The notes: generated by a model not told the origin, from the sequence alone. Positions 22,819 through 31,467 are shown, counted from the stretch's first letter. The stretch is DNA of 32,512 nt from Bacteroidota bacterium (GCA_005883765.1 VBAQ01000039.1:5356-37867), one strand, 5' to 3'. Made by a program: numbers and translations.

Positions 22819-23792
22819 AAAAATTGATTTTAGTTTCAACGGTTCTTGTTCTTTCCATAGAATGTTTCTGTTGGGGATTTTATGCACACAAAAAAATAAA
22901 TAACTACGCCGTTTTTTTGCTGCCCCCGCGACTGCTTGTTTTATACAAGCCAAATATCAATTTTATAACTGAGCATGCTGTCGATCCCGATATGAAAAGA
23001 TATGTGATTGCCACGGAAGGATCGAGACACTACATCGATATTGATCATTATGGTAAGTACCCTTTTGGATCGTTACCAAGAAAATGGAATGAAGCCGTCG
23101 CAAAATTTTCTGAAGATACCTTGCAGGAATATGGGATTGTACCGTGGTGGATACAAACAGAACTGAATCGGCTGACCGAAGCATTCAAACAAAAAAACCA
23201 GGTAAAAATTTTAAAGTTATCCGCAGAGATCGGGCATTATATTGCAGACGCCCATGTTCCTCTCCATGCAAACAGCAATCATAACGGCCAATACACGAAC
23301 CAGCAGGGTATTCACGGATTCTGGGAAAGCCGGGTACCTGAATTGCTGGCGGAAAAGGCCTGGGACTTTTTTATTGGCAAGGCCGAATATATTAAGGACC
23401 CGCTGAGTTTTATCTGGCAGCGTGTAATTGAAAGTGCCATTGCTGCGGACACAGTATTATTGTACGAAAAAGAATTGTCAGCGCAGTTTTCTCCGGATCA
23501 AAAATTTTCTTTTGAGAACAGGAACGGAGTCATCATTCGGCAATATTCATCTGCATTTACAAAAGCCTACGATGCTAAATTGAAAGGAATGGTGGAACGC
23601 AGAATGCGGCAGGCTATATTTGCTGTTGCTTCATTTTGGTACACCGCGTGGGTGAATGCAGGTGAACCAGATCTCACCAAACTCACCAATAAAGAATTCT
23701 CAGAACAAGATTTGAAAGAATTCGAAGACCTCAATACTGCCTGGAAAAATAACAACATCAAGGGAAGAGAACATGAATCCCCCATTCCTTAG
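22815..23792 (+). CDS. Secreted zinc-dependent phospholipase C / S1-P1 nuclease-like protein
   Basis: 325 residues beginning at TTG 22815, which overlaps the preceding stop (TTGA). No ATG lies at a suitable place, and the first residues form a good signal peptide (MKKLILVSTVLVLSIECFC). Cleavage before W20 would leave a mature N-terminus WGFYAH, matching the W1 and H6 spacing of S1/P1 nucleases, where Trp1 binds zinc with its amino end. Further likely ligands are an Asp near 57-59, H72, H141, D145, H151 (HYIADAHVPLH), H167 and E171 (HGFWE). The H-x3-E spacing with Glu at the last position is that of Bacillus cereus phospholipase C rather than S1/P1 nuclease. So it is an exported trinuclear-zinc phosphodiesterase. 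Lipid versus nucleic acid substrate is not settled. Confidence 0.88.
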   Translation: MKKLILVSTVLVLSIECFCWGFYAHKKINNYAVFLLPPRLLVLYKPNINFITEHAVDPDMKRYVIATEGSRHYIDIDHYGKYPFGSLPRKWNEAVAKFSEDTLQEYGIVPWWIQTELNRLTEAFKQKNQVKILKLSAEIGHYIADAHVPLHANSNHNGQYTNQQGIHGFWESRVPELLAEKAWDFFIGKAEYIKDPLSFIWQRVIESAIAADTVLLYEKELSAQFSPDQKFSFENRNGVIIRQYSSAFTKAYDAKLKGMVERRMRQAIFAVASFWYTAWVNAGEPDLTKLTNKEFSEQDLKEFEDLNTAWKNNNIKGREHESPIP

Positions 23793-23828
23793 GAAAGGAA
23801 GTTGCAATAATCCTTCTTCCAGAAGTTC

Positions 23829-23836
23829 TATTTTTG
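23829..23836 (+). promoter_or_regulatory. Candidate -7 element of serC
   Basis: TATTTTTG matches TAnnTTTG exactly. The nearest TTG (23802-23804) is 24 bases upstream, somewhat longer than ideal. Transcription would start near 23843, giving a leader of about 10 bases before the ATG at 23853, which supports that start codon. Confidence 0.4.
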
Positions 23837-23852
23837 CAGGATAAATCATTCA

Positions 23853-24983
23853 ATGAGCAATAAGAAAGAAATTGAAGTAAGTGCCTTTATCAGGCGGGCG
23901 GGGACTGTGATCCACAATTTCAATGCAGGTCCGTCCATTCTTCCCAAAGAAGTTTTTGAAGAGGCCAGTCGGGCTATCCTCGACTTTAAAAATACCGGTT
24001 TATCCATTCTCGAAATTGGACATCGTACCTCTTTATTCCAGGAAGTAATGGATGAGGCCAGGAGCTTGGCGAAGGAATTAATGAACCTAAACGAGGATCA
24101 TGAGGTTTTGTTTTTGCATGGCGGCGCAACCACTCAATTTATGCAAGTTCCGATGAACCTGCTTGATGAAAACGAGATCGCTGCTTACACTGACACGGGT
24201 GTATGGGCGTCGAAAGCCATGAAGGAGGCAAAATTATTTGGGCATGTTGATATTGTTTGCAGTGGCAAAGATTCGGGTTACAGGGCACTTCCAAAAAATT
24301 TCAATGTAACTCCCACCTCGAAATACCTTCACATTACCACGAATAATACGATCTACGGAACTCAGTGGCAGGACCTCTCAGTTTTTTATAACGCGGGTGT
24401 GTCCCTGGTTGCCGATATGAGCAGTGATATTTTGAGTCGCGATATTGATTTTTCAAAGTTTGATCTGATCTATGCTGGTGCGCAAAAGAATGTGGGTGCG
24501 GCCGGAGTGAACCTGGTCGTGGTCAATAAAAAAATTCTTGGTAAGATAAGACGTGTGATCCCGACCATCATGGATTACCGCAATCATATAGAAGCGGGCT
24601 CTTTACTAAATACCCCGCCGGTTTTTGCTGTATACGTCTGTATGCTTACACTGCGCTGGCTAAAAAAACAAGGTGGTGTGCCAGCCATGGAAAGTGTCAA
24701 CAATGCAAAGGCAAAATTATTTTACGACACGCTCGATAACCTGCCAATATTTAAAGGTCCTGTGGCGAAGGAAGATCGCAGCAGGATGAATGCAGTATTT
24801 ATGATCGAGGATGCAGGGCTTGAAAAAGAGTTCTTAGACCTCTGCAAAAATGAGGGTATGATCGGGGTAAAGGGACACCGGTTGTCGGGTGGATTCAGAG
24901 TGTCAATGTACAACGCCCTGCCACTGGAGAGTGTAAACGCGCTGACTGACCTGATGAAATATTTTGCGAATAAACTGGGATAA
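23853..24983 (+). CDS. serC: Phosphoserine aminotransferase
   Basis: 376 residues. It transfers an amino group from glutamate to 3-phosphohydroxypyruvate, giving phosphoserine, in serine synthesis; it can also act on the pyridoxal phosphate precursor. Motifs: HNFNAGPSILPKEVFEEA at the N-terminus, LFLHGGATTQFMQVPMNLL, and FDLIYAGAQKNVGAAGVNLVVV, in which Lys212 binds pyridoxal phosphate. The C-terminus GVKGHRLSGGFRVSMYNALPLESVNALTDLM is characteristic. The protein has an N-terminal extension of about 20 residues (MSNKKEIEVSAFIRRAGTV) relative to usual starts. A GTG at codon 19 could also serve as a start. It precedes the DUF1015 gene by 29 bases. In many Bacteroidota serA stands between these two; here it does not. 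Confidence 0.97.
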   Translation: MSNKKEIEVSAFIRRAGTVIHNFNAGPSILPKEVFEEASRAILDFKNTGLSILEIGHRTSLFQEVMDEARSLAKELMNLNEDHEVLFLHGGATTQFMQVPMNLLDENEIAAYTDTGVWASKAMKEAKLFGHVDIVCSGKDSGYRALPKNFNVTPTSKYLHITTNNTIYGTQWQDLSVFYNAGVSLVADMSSDILSRDIDFSKFDLIYAGAQKNVGAAGVNLVVVNKKILGKIRRVIPTIMDYRNHIEAGSLLNTPPVFAVYVCMLTLRWLKKQGGVPAMESVNNAKAKLFYDTLDNLPIFKGPVAKEDRSRMNAVFMIEDAGLEKEFLDLCKNEGMIGVKGHRLSGGFRVSMYNALPLESVNALTDLMKYFANKLG

Positions 24984-25012
24984 TTTCATATTCAATTCAA
25001 TGCCCGATATCA

Positions 25013-26239
25013 ATGGCAATTATAAAACCGTTCGGAGCTCTTCGTCCAAAACCCGAGTTAGTAAAACAAGTTGCGGCAAGACCTTATGATGTCTTAAACA
25101 GTGAAGAAGCCAGGGCAGAGGCCAAGGGTAATCCTTATTCATTTCTGCACATTACCAAATCTGAGATCGATCTTCCAACTGAAACCGATATTCATAGTGC
25201 ACTGGTTTATGACAAAGCAAAAGCAAACCTTCATGGGTTTATCCATGACAGCATTCTGTTCCATGAACAAAAACCTTGTTATTATATCTATCAACTGACC
25301 ATGAATGGAAAAGACCAGACAGGCCTGGTTTGCATCTCTTCTGTCGAGGATTATTTTAATGATGTAATAAAGAAACATGAATTCACGAGGCCTGAAAAGG
25401 AGAAAGACAGGATCGACCATATGCTGGCCACAGAAGCCCAAACCGGGAATGTATTTCTTGCCTGCCGTGATGTTGCTGAAATAAATCAGTTAATTAATCA
25501 ATGGAAGAAAACCCAGGAATGCGTTTACGATTTCATCGCTGAGGATAACATTGAGCACAGGCTCTGGATCATTGATGAGGGCGCCACTATTCATTCTATC
25601 ACGAGGCTGTTTCAAACTCAAGTTCCTTGTACGTACATAGCCGATGGTCATCATCGGGCTGCATCGGCCGCAAAGGTGAGCCAGCAATTGCCTGGAAATG
25701 ACAATGCAAAATATTTTTTGACAACGATCTTTCCTGCGAGTGAGTTGAAAATTTTTGACTACAACCGCGTGATCAGAGATTTAAATGGCCTATCGGCGCA
25801 AGAGTTTCTCAGCAAACTGGCAACTGATTTTGCCATTGAAAAAGCCGCCGCTCCATTTTCGCCGAAACAACCGCATCAGTTTGGAATGTATCTCGATCAA
25901 CAATGGTATATCCTGGAATCCGGGAACGGAACATTTGAAAATGATCCAATCGGGATCCTGGACGTCACTATTTTATCGAATAATATCCTCGATCCGATAC
26001 TTGGCATAAAGGATCAGCGCACCGATAAAAGAATAGATTTTGTGGGAGGCATCCGTGGTTTGGCTGAATTGGAAAGAAGAGTAGATAGTCGAGAAATGAA
26101 GGTGGCATTTAGTTTGCATCCCGTGAGCATTCAACAATTATTTGACATTGCTGACAGCGGACAAACAATGCCTCCAAAGAGCACATGGTTCGAACCAAAG
26201 CTGAGAGATGGACTGCTAACGCATACTCTAAATTCTTAA
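25013..26239 (+). CDS. DUF1015 family protein, probably linked to serine metabolism
   Basis: 408 residues, the standard length for the family. Recognisable stretches: MAIIKPFGALRPKPELVKQVAARPYDVLNSEEAR at the N-terminus; NPYSFLHITKSEIDL; EFTRPEKEKDRIDHM; and CTYIADGHHRAASAAKVSQQ near 207-226, in which ADGHHR is the invariant motif of DUF1015. The motif is reminiscent of the nucleotide-binding motif of ParB/sulfiredoxin-like serine kinases (SerK), a weak structural hint only. Cytosolic. It follows serC by 29 bases, which supports a role in serine metabolism; the exact activity is not established. The ATG at 25013 gives the family's conserved start. Confidence 0.9.
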   Translation: MAIIKPFGALRPKPELVKQVAARPYDVLNSEEARAEAKGNPYSFLHITKSEIDLPTETDIHSALVYDKAKANLHGFIHDSILFHEQKPCYYIYQLTMNGKDQTGLVCISSVEDYFNDVIKKHEFTRPEKEKDRIDHMLATEAQTGNVFLACRDVAEINQLINQWKKTQECVYDFIAEDNIEHRLWIIDEGATIHSITRLFQTQVPCTYIADGHHRAASAAKVSQQLPGNDNAKYFLTTIFPASELKIFDYNRVIRDLNGLSAQEFLSKLATDFAIEKAAAPFSPKQPHQFGMYLDQQWYILESGNGTFENDPIGILDVTILSNNILDPILGIKDQRTDKRIDFVGGIRGLAELERRVDSREMKVAFSLHPVSIQQLFDIADSGQTMPPKSTWFEPKLRDGLLTHTLNS

Positions 26240-26317
26240 GCAAAGAATTCTTTAAATGAAATTGTTAATCTCTTCAAGTTTCAAAGTAGCTATGATGTTT
26301 TATTTTAATTTGCAGCC

Positions 26318-27337
26318 ATGAAAAAATACTTCCTCATTTTTTGTAGCTCTCTTCTTATTGGTTTGTCAATAATTGCCCAGACAGAAGATCCTAAGACACT
26401 GCACGAAAATGCAAGAACGTTCATGCGGCAAGGGGATTTTAATAACGCCATTATTATACTTACCCGCGCCTTGCAGATGGACAAGAATAATCTTGAAATG
26501 CAAAAGGATCTCGCTATGTCTTATTACTACAAGCGGGATTATGAAAAGGCACTGGATGAAGTGAAAATATTGATGGATCGTGATGATGCGGATGTGGTCG
26601 CTTTTCAAATCGCCGGAAATGTTTACAAGGCTTTGGAGGAAGTGAAAGAATGTGAGAAGATTTACAAAAGAGGACTGAAAAAGTTTCCAAATAGCGGGGC
26701 GCTTTACAGCGAGTATGGAGAGTTGCTTTGGGCAAAAAAGGATTTTTCAGCGATTGAGCAATGGGAAACAGGAATTAAAATGGACCCGTCCTATTCCGGT
26801 AATTATTATAATGCGGCCCGTTATTATTTTTTTGCAAAGGATAAAATATGGAGCCTGGTCTACGGCGAAATATTCGTAAATATGGAAAGCCTTAGCGACC
26901 GCGGCACCGCTATGAAACAATTGCTGCTGGAAGCGTATAAAGAAAAATTGTTTGCTGACGCCAATATTATGGCAGGGCAGGAAAAAAATAAAAATGAATT
27001 TGCGCGAGCTTTTCTTGATTGCATGAACAAGCAATCTTCCCTGGCCAATCGAGGATTAACTACCGAAACGCTGACAATGATCCGGGCCCGCTTTATTTTG
27101 GAATGGTTTGATAAATATGCCGGAAGATTTCCCTATAAACTGTTCGATTACCAGCGTCAACTGATACAGGAGGGTATTTTTAACGCTTACAATGAATGGC
27201 TGTTTGGGACCGTTGAAAATTTAGCGGCCTATGACAACTGGACAAAAACACATGATGAAGAATACAAAAATTTCGTCGCCTTTCAGAAGACGAGAGTTTT
27301 TAAAATGCCTTCAGGGCAATACTACCAGGACAGATGA
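26318..27337 (+). CDS. Secreted TPR-repeat protein
   Basis: 339 residues with signal peptide MKKYFLIFCSSLLIGLSIIAQ. TPR helices run from about 26 to 165: ENARTFMRQGDFNNAIIILTRALQMDKNNLEMQKDLAMSYYYKRDYEKALDEVKILMDRDDADVVAFQIAGNVYKALEEVKECEKIYKRGLKKFPNSGALYSEYGELLW. The rest is mainly helical, with no enzymatic motif. It contains no lipobox Cys, so the mature protein should be periplasmic. TPR arrays form protein-protein contacts; the partner is unknown. It lies 78 bases after DUF1015, so read-through is possible. It is followed by a weak terminator-like hairpin. Confidence 0.85.
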   Translation: MKKYFLIFCSSLLIGLSIIAQTEDPKTLHENARTFMRQGDFNNAIIILTRALQMDKNNLEMQKDLAMSYYYKRDYEKALDEVKILMDRDDADVVAFQIAGNVYKALEEVKECEKIYKRGLKKFPNSGALYSEYGELLWAKKDFSAIEQWETGIKMDPSYSGNYYNAARYYFFAKDKIWSLVYGEIFVNMESLSDRGTAMKQLLLEAYKEKLFADANIMAGQEKNKNEFARAFLDCMNKQSSLANRGLTTETLTMIRARFILEWFDKYAGRFPYKLFDYQRQLIQEGIFNAYNEWLFGTVENLAAYDNWTKTHDEEYKNFVAFQKTRVFKMPSGQYYQDR

Positions 27338-27377
27338 GAGCCTATGTTTGCTGATAAAATGAAAAATCTTACTTACA

Positions 27378-27400
27378 TGCCCTCATTGGGTGGCTTTTTA
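27378..27400 (+). terminator. Weak terminator-like hairpin after the TPR gene
   Basis: GCC (27379-27381) can pair with GGC (27392-27394), or CCC with GGG inside, followed by TTTTTATTTT. The T-tail is good but the stem is short, so this is tentative. Confidence 0.3.
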
Positions 27401-27450
27401 TTTTCTGGTTTTTTGAGTAAATTGAGTTTACGTAACAAATGACAGGAGAT

Positions 27451-27477
27451 TCAAAAATTTTTTAAATTTTTGAATAG
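27451..27477. repeat. AT-rich 12-bp inverted repeat upstream of the acyl-CoA synthetase
   Basis: ATTCAAAAATTT (27451-27462) and AAATTTTTGAAT (27466-27477) are perfect arms with a TTT loop. It lies 83 bases upstream of the start codon at 27561. It could be an operator for a fatty-acid-responsive repressor or a terminator of the previous transcript. Confidence 0.5.
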
Positions 27478-27560
27478 AATTCCCAATGCACAAGAGTGCG
27501 ACGCAACAGGCGTCACATAGTATTACGACAGCTGGGTACCATAAATTTTTAACCTGAATT

Positions 27561-29357
27561 ATGACTGAGCCACGAAGATTGTTTGATTGCATCCAATATC
27601 ATTTAGAGAGATCACCGACTGATGATATGCTTGCCGGTAAGGACGGCGGGCAATACAAAAAGTACAGCACGGCACAGGTTTCGGAAATTGTCAATGACCT
27701 TAGCGCGGGCTTGCTTGCCATTGGGGTCGGGCCTGGTGACATGAGTGTGGAAGGCAGAGACAAAGTGGCTCTACTAAGTAAAAACCGCCCCGAATGGATT
27801 ATGCTTGACCTGGCTGTGCAGCGAACCGGCGCCATACTTACCCCCGTTTATCCTACCATCAACATTAACGAATTGAAATTTATTTTTAGTGATGCCCAGG
27901 TGAAAATTGCCTTTGTAAATGATGAAGAACTTTTTTTAAAAGTCCTTAGTATCAAAGACCAGGTCCCGTCACTAAAAGAAATCTACACATTTGAACACGT
28001 TGCCAATGCTAAGCACTGGAAAGAAATTTTTGCTCTCAGTACCCCGGCGTTAAAAGAACAGGTCAAATCGATCTCTGAAAAAATCAGCTACGAGGACTTA
28101 GCAACGATAATTTATACGTCAGGAACAACCGGCACGCCCAAGGGTGTCATGCTCTCGCACCGGAATATACTTTCCAATGTTATGGCTTGTATTCCGTGTT
28201 TTCCTCCCGGTGAAAAAATGAAGGCACTTAGTTTTCTTCCCCTCAATCATATTTTTGAACGAATGGTAACATACCTCTACCTGTTTAGAGGGACTGCTGT
28301 TTATTACGCGGAAAGTCTCGATACGATCGGTGATAATTTGAAAGAAGTACAACCTCATTTATTCACTACGGTACCGAGATTACTGGAAAAGGTGTATGAC
28401 CGCATTATGCAAAAAGGAAATGACTTAAGCGGTATAGCAAAAAAATTATTTTTTTGGGCACATGGGCTCGCTGAAAAATATGAGATAAATAAAAAAAAGA
28501 GTGCCTGGTACCGCCTTCAGTTGAACATTGCCAATAAAATTGTATTTAGCAAATGGAGAGAAGCGTTAGGCAATCACATCAAATGCGTAGTAACAGGTGG
28601 CGCGGCCTGCCAGGTGAGATTAATAAAAATTTTCACGGCGGCCAGGATCCCGATCATGGAGGGTTACGGACTCACCGAAACTTCGCCGGTAATTGCTGTT
28701 AACCGTTTTGACGAAAAACAGAGGATGATTGGAACGGTGGGACCATTGATTGACGGTGTGCAGGTAAAGATGGCAGAGGACGGAGAAATATTGTGCAAGG
28801 GACCCAATGTGATGATGGGCTATTACAAACGGCCTGATCTAACTGCACAGGAGATAACTGATGGCTGGTATCATACAGGCGATATTGGCATGTTGGTAGA
28901 AGGAAAGAATTCCGCAGATAAATTTTTAAAGATCACTGATCGGAAAAAAGAATTGTTCAAAACCAGCGGGGGTAAATACGTGGCTCCACTGCCGATAGAA
29001 AATAAATTAAAGGAGTCGCCTTTTATTGAGCAGGTGATGCTTATTGGTGCGGAGAAAAAATTCGTAGGTGCTCTGATAGTGCCGTCATTTCCCAATTTAA
29101 ATGATTGGGCCCGGAAGAATAATGTTGACGGATACAATAAAGAAGAACTTATACAAAATCCGAAAGTGGTCGAAATGTTCAGGGAATTAGTGGAGACTTT
29201 TAATAAGTTTTTCAATCATGTAGAACAGGTCAAAAAGTTTGAATTACTCGCACATGAATGGAGTGTTGAGACCGGCGAAATGACGCCTAAACTTTCTTTA
29301 AAGAGAAAGGTGATCATGGAAAAATACAGAGATGCGATTGAACGAATCTATGAATAA
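27561..29357 (+). CDS. Long-chain acyl-CoA synthetase (AMP-forming)
   Basis: 598 residues. It activates a fatty acid through an acyl-AMP to acyl-CoA. Motifs: YTSGTTGTPKGVMLSHRN (A3 phosphate-binding loop, about 185-202), LPLNHIFERMV, MEGYGLTETSPV (A5), GWYHTGDIG (A7), and TDRKKELFKTSGGKYVAPLPIENKLKESPFIEQ (A8-A9 hinge). The catalytic Lys near the C-terminus falls within TPKLSLKRKVIMEKY (A10). The pattern DRKKELFKTSGGKYVAP matches the eukaryote-like long-chain synthetase group common in Bacteroidota, rather than enterobacterial FadD. Cytosolic or membrane-associated. It lies 24 bases upstream of the CHASE3 kinase gene, so co-transcription with it is possible. Confidence 0.95.
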   Translation: MTEPRRLFDCIQYHLERSPTDDMLAGKDGGQYKKYSTAQVSEIVNDLSAGLLAIGVGPGDMSVEGRDKVALLSKNRPEWIMLDLAVQRTGAILTPVYPTININELKFIFSDAQVKIAFVNDEELFLKVLSIKDQVPSLKEIYTFEHVANAKHWKEIFALSTPALKEQVKSISEKISYEDLATIIYTSGTTGTPKGVMLSHRNILSNVMACIPCFPPGEKMKALSFLPLNHIFERMVTYLYLFRGTAVYYAESLDTIGDNLKEVQPHLFTTVPRLLEKVYDRIMQKGNDLSGIAKKLFFWAHGLAEKYEINKKKSAWYRLQLNIANKIVFSKWREALGNHIKCVVTGGAACQVRLIKIFTAARIPIMEGYGLTETSPVIAVNRFDEKQRMIGTVGPLIDGVQVKMAEDGEILCKGPNVMMGYYKRPDLTAQEITDGWYHTGDIGMLVEGKNSADKFLKITDRKKELFKTSGGKYVAPLPIENKLKESPFIEQVMLIGAEKKFVGALIVPSFPNLNDWARKNNVDGYNKEELIQNPKVVEMFRELVETFNKFFNHVEQVKKFELLAHEWSVETGEMTPKLSLKRKVIMEKYRDAIERIYE

Positions 29358-29381
29358 CTGACCCCTTAAGAGCAAAAACAT

Positions 29382-30803
29382 ATGCTAACCACGGGAAGCT
29401 TTAGGGTAAAAGCAGGTTATTTAACAGCTTTTTTGCTGCTGCTGGTTTCTTATTTCCTCATCTTTTTTACACTTCAGCAACTTTTGCGACAGTCAAAATG
29501 GGTGGAGCACACGGATCTTGTTATTAACAATCTTGAGACTCTTTCCGCTTATTTGAACGAAACAGAGAGCTCTGCAAGAGGGTATGTTCTGTTGAATGAT
29601 AGTGATCATCTTGAGACTTTTTATGCGGGTACAAAAAAAATAGATTCAATTCTAAAGAACACAGATAGCATAACATCAGACAATATCATTCAGCAGCGAA
29701 AATTAGATACGTTGAAAACCCTGGTCCAGGAAAAACTTGGCAGAATGTACAGGGGCGTACTATTATATAAGCAAGCAGGCAATGTAATCACAACTGAAAT
29801 GAAGGCAGGGGCAGGGATCAGTAAAAATCTTACGATCAATATTAAAAACAGTATTCAACAAATGGAAAGGGCGGAAAAGGAATTGCTGGATTTGAGAAAG
29901 GAAAAGTTACGGGGTGTTTCCGTATCCATAAAAATAATTGCCATCACATCCCTGACCATTGCCGTTTTACTATCCGTTTATTCGTTTGTTACATATAGTG
30001 AGGAAAGCAATGCTAAAGCCAAGGCCGATGAGCAGGCAAACTCTTACAGGAAACAATTGGAGGCTAAAGTGCAGGAATTGCAGGAAGCAAATCTTGAGCT
30101 TGAAAAGCTGCGGAGCCTCGAGAAATTTACTGCTACCGGCCGAATAGCCCGCACCATTGGTCATGAAATAAGAAACCCTCTTACAAATATTGCCCTTGCC
30201 TCTGAGCAAATCAAAACAGGATCAAACCATGATGAAGAAACGACTATGCTGCTCGATATGATCGAGAGAAATGCAAACCGTATCAATCATATGATCTCTG
30301 AACTCCTAACCTCGACAAAATTTGCATTGCTGCAGTATTCTAAAATAAGTATTAACAAGTTGCTTGATGATACGCTTGAACTTGCAAAAGACAGAATTGA
30401 GCTAAAGCACATTAAACTGGACAAGAAGTATTCAAACGCGGGGTGTGAAATCTTTGCCGATACCGAAAAGATAAAAATTGCTTTTCTGAATATCATTGTG
30501 AATGCGATCGAGGCCATGGAAAGGGATAAAGGAATTCTGGAAGTTCATGTTTGGCATGACAGCGGCAAATGCTTTGTAAAAATTAAAGACAACGGCGTGG
30601 GTATGGATGAGGAAACACAACAAAAATTGTTTGATCCTTATTTTACCAAGAAAGGAAATGGGTCAGGCCTGGGCTTAACCCATACCCAAAATATTATTCT
30701 GAATCACAACGGAAGTATTGAAGTAAAAAGCAGCCTGGGAGAAGGAAGTGTGTTCACTGTTATGTTGAATAGTTCAGATGGATCAACCCCAAGCACCAAT
30801 TGA
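29382..30803 (+). CDS. CHASE3-domain sensor histidine kinase, NtrB-like
   Basis: 473 residues. TM1 (about 13-32, YLTAFLLLLVSYFLIFFTLQ), an extracytoplasmic CHASE3-like helical domain (about 35-180, with NLETLSAYLNETESSARGYVLL), TM2 (about 183-206, SIKIIAITSLTIAVLLSVYSFVT), and a coiled coil (ANSYRKQLEAKVQELQEANLELEKLRSLEKF). The phosphoacceptor region is TIGHEIRNPLTNIALA, with His at about 261. The ATPase domain has N-box NIIVNAIEAM, G1 DNGVGMDEE, F-box FDPYFTKK and G2 GSGLGLTHTQNII. The H-box and F-box pattern is that of kinases that pair with sigma-54 activators such as NtrC. One such activator gene starts 0.9 kb downstream (31701). Confidence 0.94.
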   Translation: MLTTGSFRVKAGYLTAFLLLLVSYFLIFFTLQQLLRQSKWVEHTDLVINNLETLSAYLNETESSARGYVLLNDSDHLETFYAGTKKIDSILKNTDSITSDNIIQQRKLDTLKTLVQEKLGRMYRGVLLYKQAGNVITTEMKAGAGISKNLTINIKNSIQQMERAEKELLDLRKEKLRGVSVSIKIIAITSLTIAVLLSVYSFVTYSEESNAKAKADEQANSYRKQLEAKVQELQEANLELEKLRSLEKFTATGRIARTIGHEIRNPLTNIALASEQIKTGSNHDEETTMLLDMIERNANRINHMISELLTSTKFALLQYSKISINKLLDDTLELAKDRIELKHIKLDKKYSNAGCEIFADTEKIKIAFLNIIVNAIEAMERDKGILEVHVWHDSGKCFVKIKDNGVGMDEETQQKLFDPYFTKKGNGSGLGLTHTQNIILNHNGSIEVKSSLGEGSVFTVMLNSSDGSTPSTN

Positions 30804-30845
30804 CAAAGATTCTTGTGATAACTTCGATTGCGTGGGCGCCTTTTC

Positions 30846-30989
30846 CTACCTTCTTACCAATCGCAACACGACGGTTATAAAGGCCATCACCAATAATATA
30901 TGAATTAGACCTGAAGCCGCATATACGAAAAAACCAACTGCCCAGGCTATAGCCAAAATAACTGCTATCACATATAGTAGATTACCCAT
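30846..30989 (-). CDS. lmo0937-type small membrane protein (47 residues)
   Basis: ATG at 30987-30989 and TAG at 30846-30848 give a 47-residue peptide: MGNLLYVIAVILAIAWAVGF, then FVYAASGLIHILLVMAFITVV, then LRLVRR. This is close to the lmo0937/DUF5670 family of two-helix mini proteins (pattern MGNLLY.IAV.L...W..GF...GLIH.LLV.A...V.LR..R). It would span the inner membrane twice with a basic C-terminal end. Its function is unknown; such proteins often appear in stress-response settings. It lies on the opposite strand between the kinase and the receiver gene and is transcribed in the same direction as the receiver, 100 bases downstream of it. Confidence 0.85.
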   Translation of the reverse strand: MGNLLYVIAVILAIAWAVGFFVYAASGLIHILLVMAFITVVLRLVRR

Positions 30990-31089
30990 GCGAAGGCTCT
31001 TAATAAAAAATTTAACAGGGTGGAGGGAATTTATCGTTGGTCTTTCCTGGTTCGTTTGTGGAAATAATTCTACAACTCGTAAGATGGAA

Positions 31090-31467
31090 TTAGTTCAGTA
31101 GATTTTCCAGCGTTTGAAAAATTGCTATGCTGGTAAAAGGCTTCCCGATAAAATCATCGACTCCTTTAGAGTATGCCTTATCCCTGTCAGCGCTTGTGTC
31201 ATATGCTGTAATCATCACGATCTTGACCAATGGATTTACACTCTTGATCTCCTCGATGAAATTTGTTCCAAAGCCGTCGGGCAAATGATTGTCAAGAAAT
31301 ACAATGGATGGGTTTTCTTCCCTCAAAACACGCTTCGCCTCGCTGATCGAGTTAACGTAGCTGGCTTGCAAATTTTTGCAATTCAGAATTGTACAAAGCA
31401 GGTGACATACGTCCATTTCATCGTCAACGATCAGCGCTTTTAACTTCTCCTGTATTGCTGTTTTCAT
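31090..31467 (-). CDS. Receiver-only response regulator
   Basis: 125 residues from ATG 31465-31467 (MKTAIQEKLKALIVDDEMD). An in-frame TTG 15 codons upstream gives no recognisable sequence. It has the acidic pair D15-D16, the phosphoacceptor Asp at about 59 in IVFLDNHLPDGFG, the Thr at about 87 in VMITAYD, and Lys at about 109 in DFIGKPF. There is no output domain, so it should act by protein-protein contact, in a phosphorelay or as a phosphate sink. Its neighbours are a kinase and a sigma-54 activator, which makes competition or relay within the same pathway plausible. It is divergent from the activator, with 233 bases between the start codons. Confidence 0.93.
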   Translation of the reverse strand: MKTAIQEKLKALIVDDEMDVCHLLCTILNCKNLQASYVNSISEAKRVLREENPSIVFLDNHLPDGFGTNFIEEIKSVNPLVKIVMITAYDTSADRDKAYSKGVDDFIGKPFTSIAIFQTLENLLN

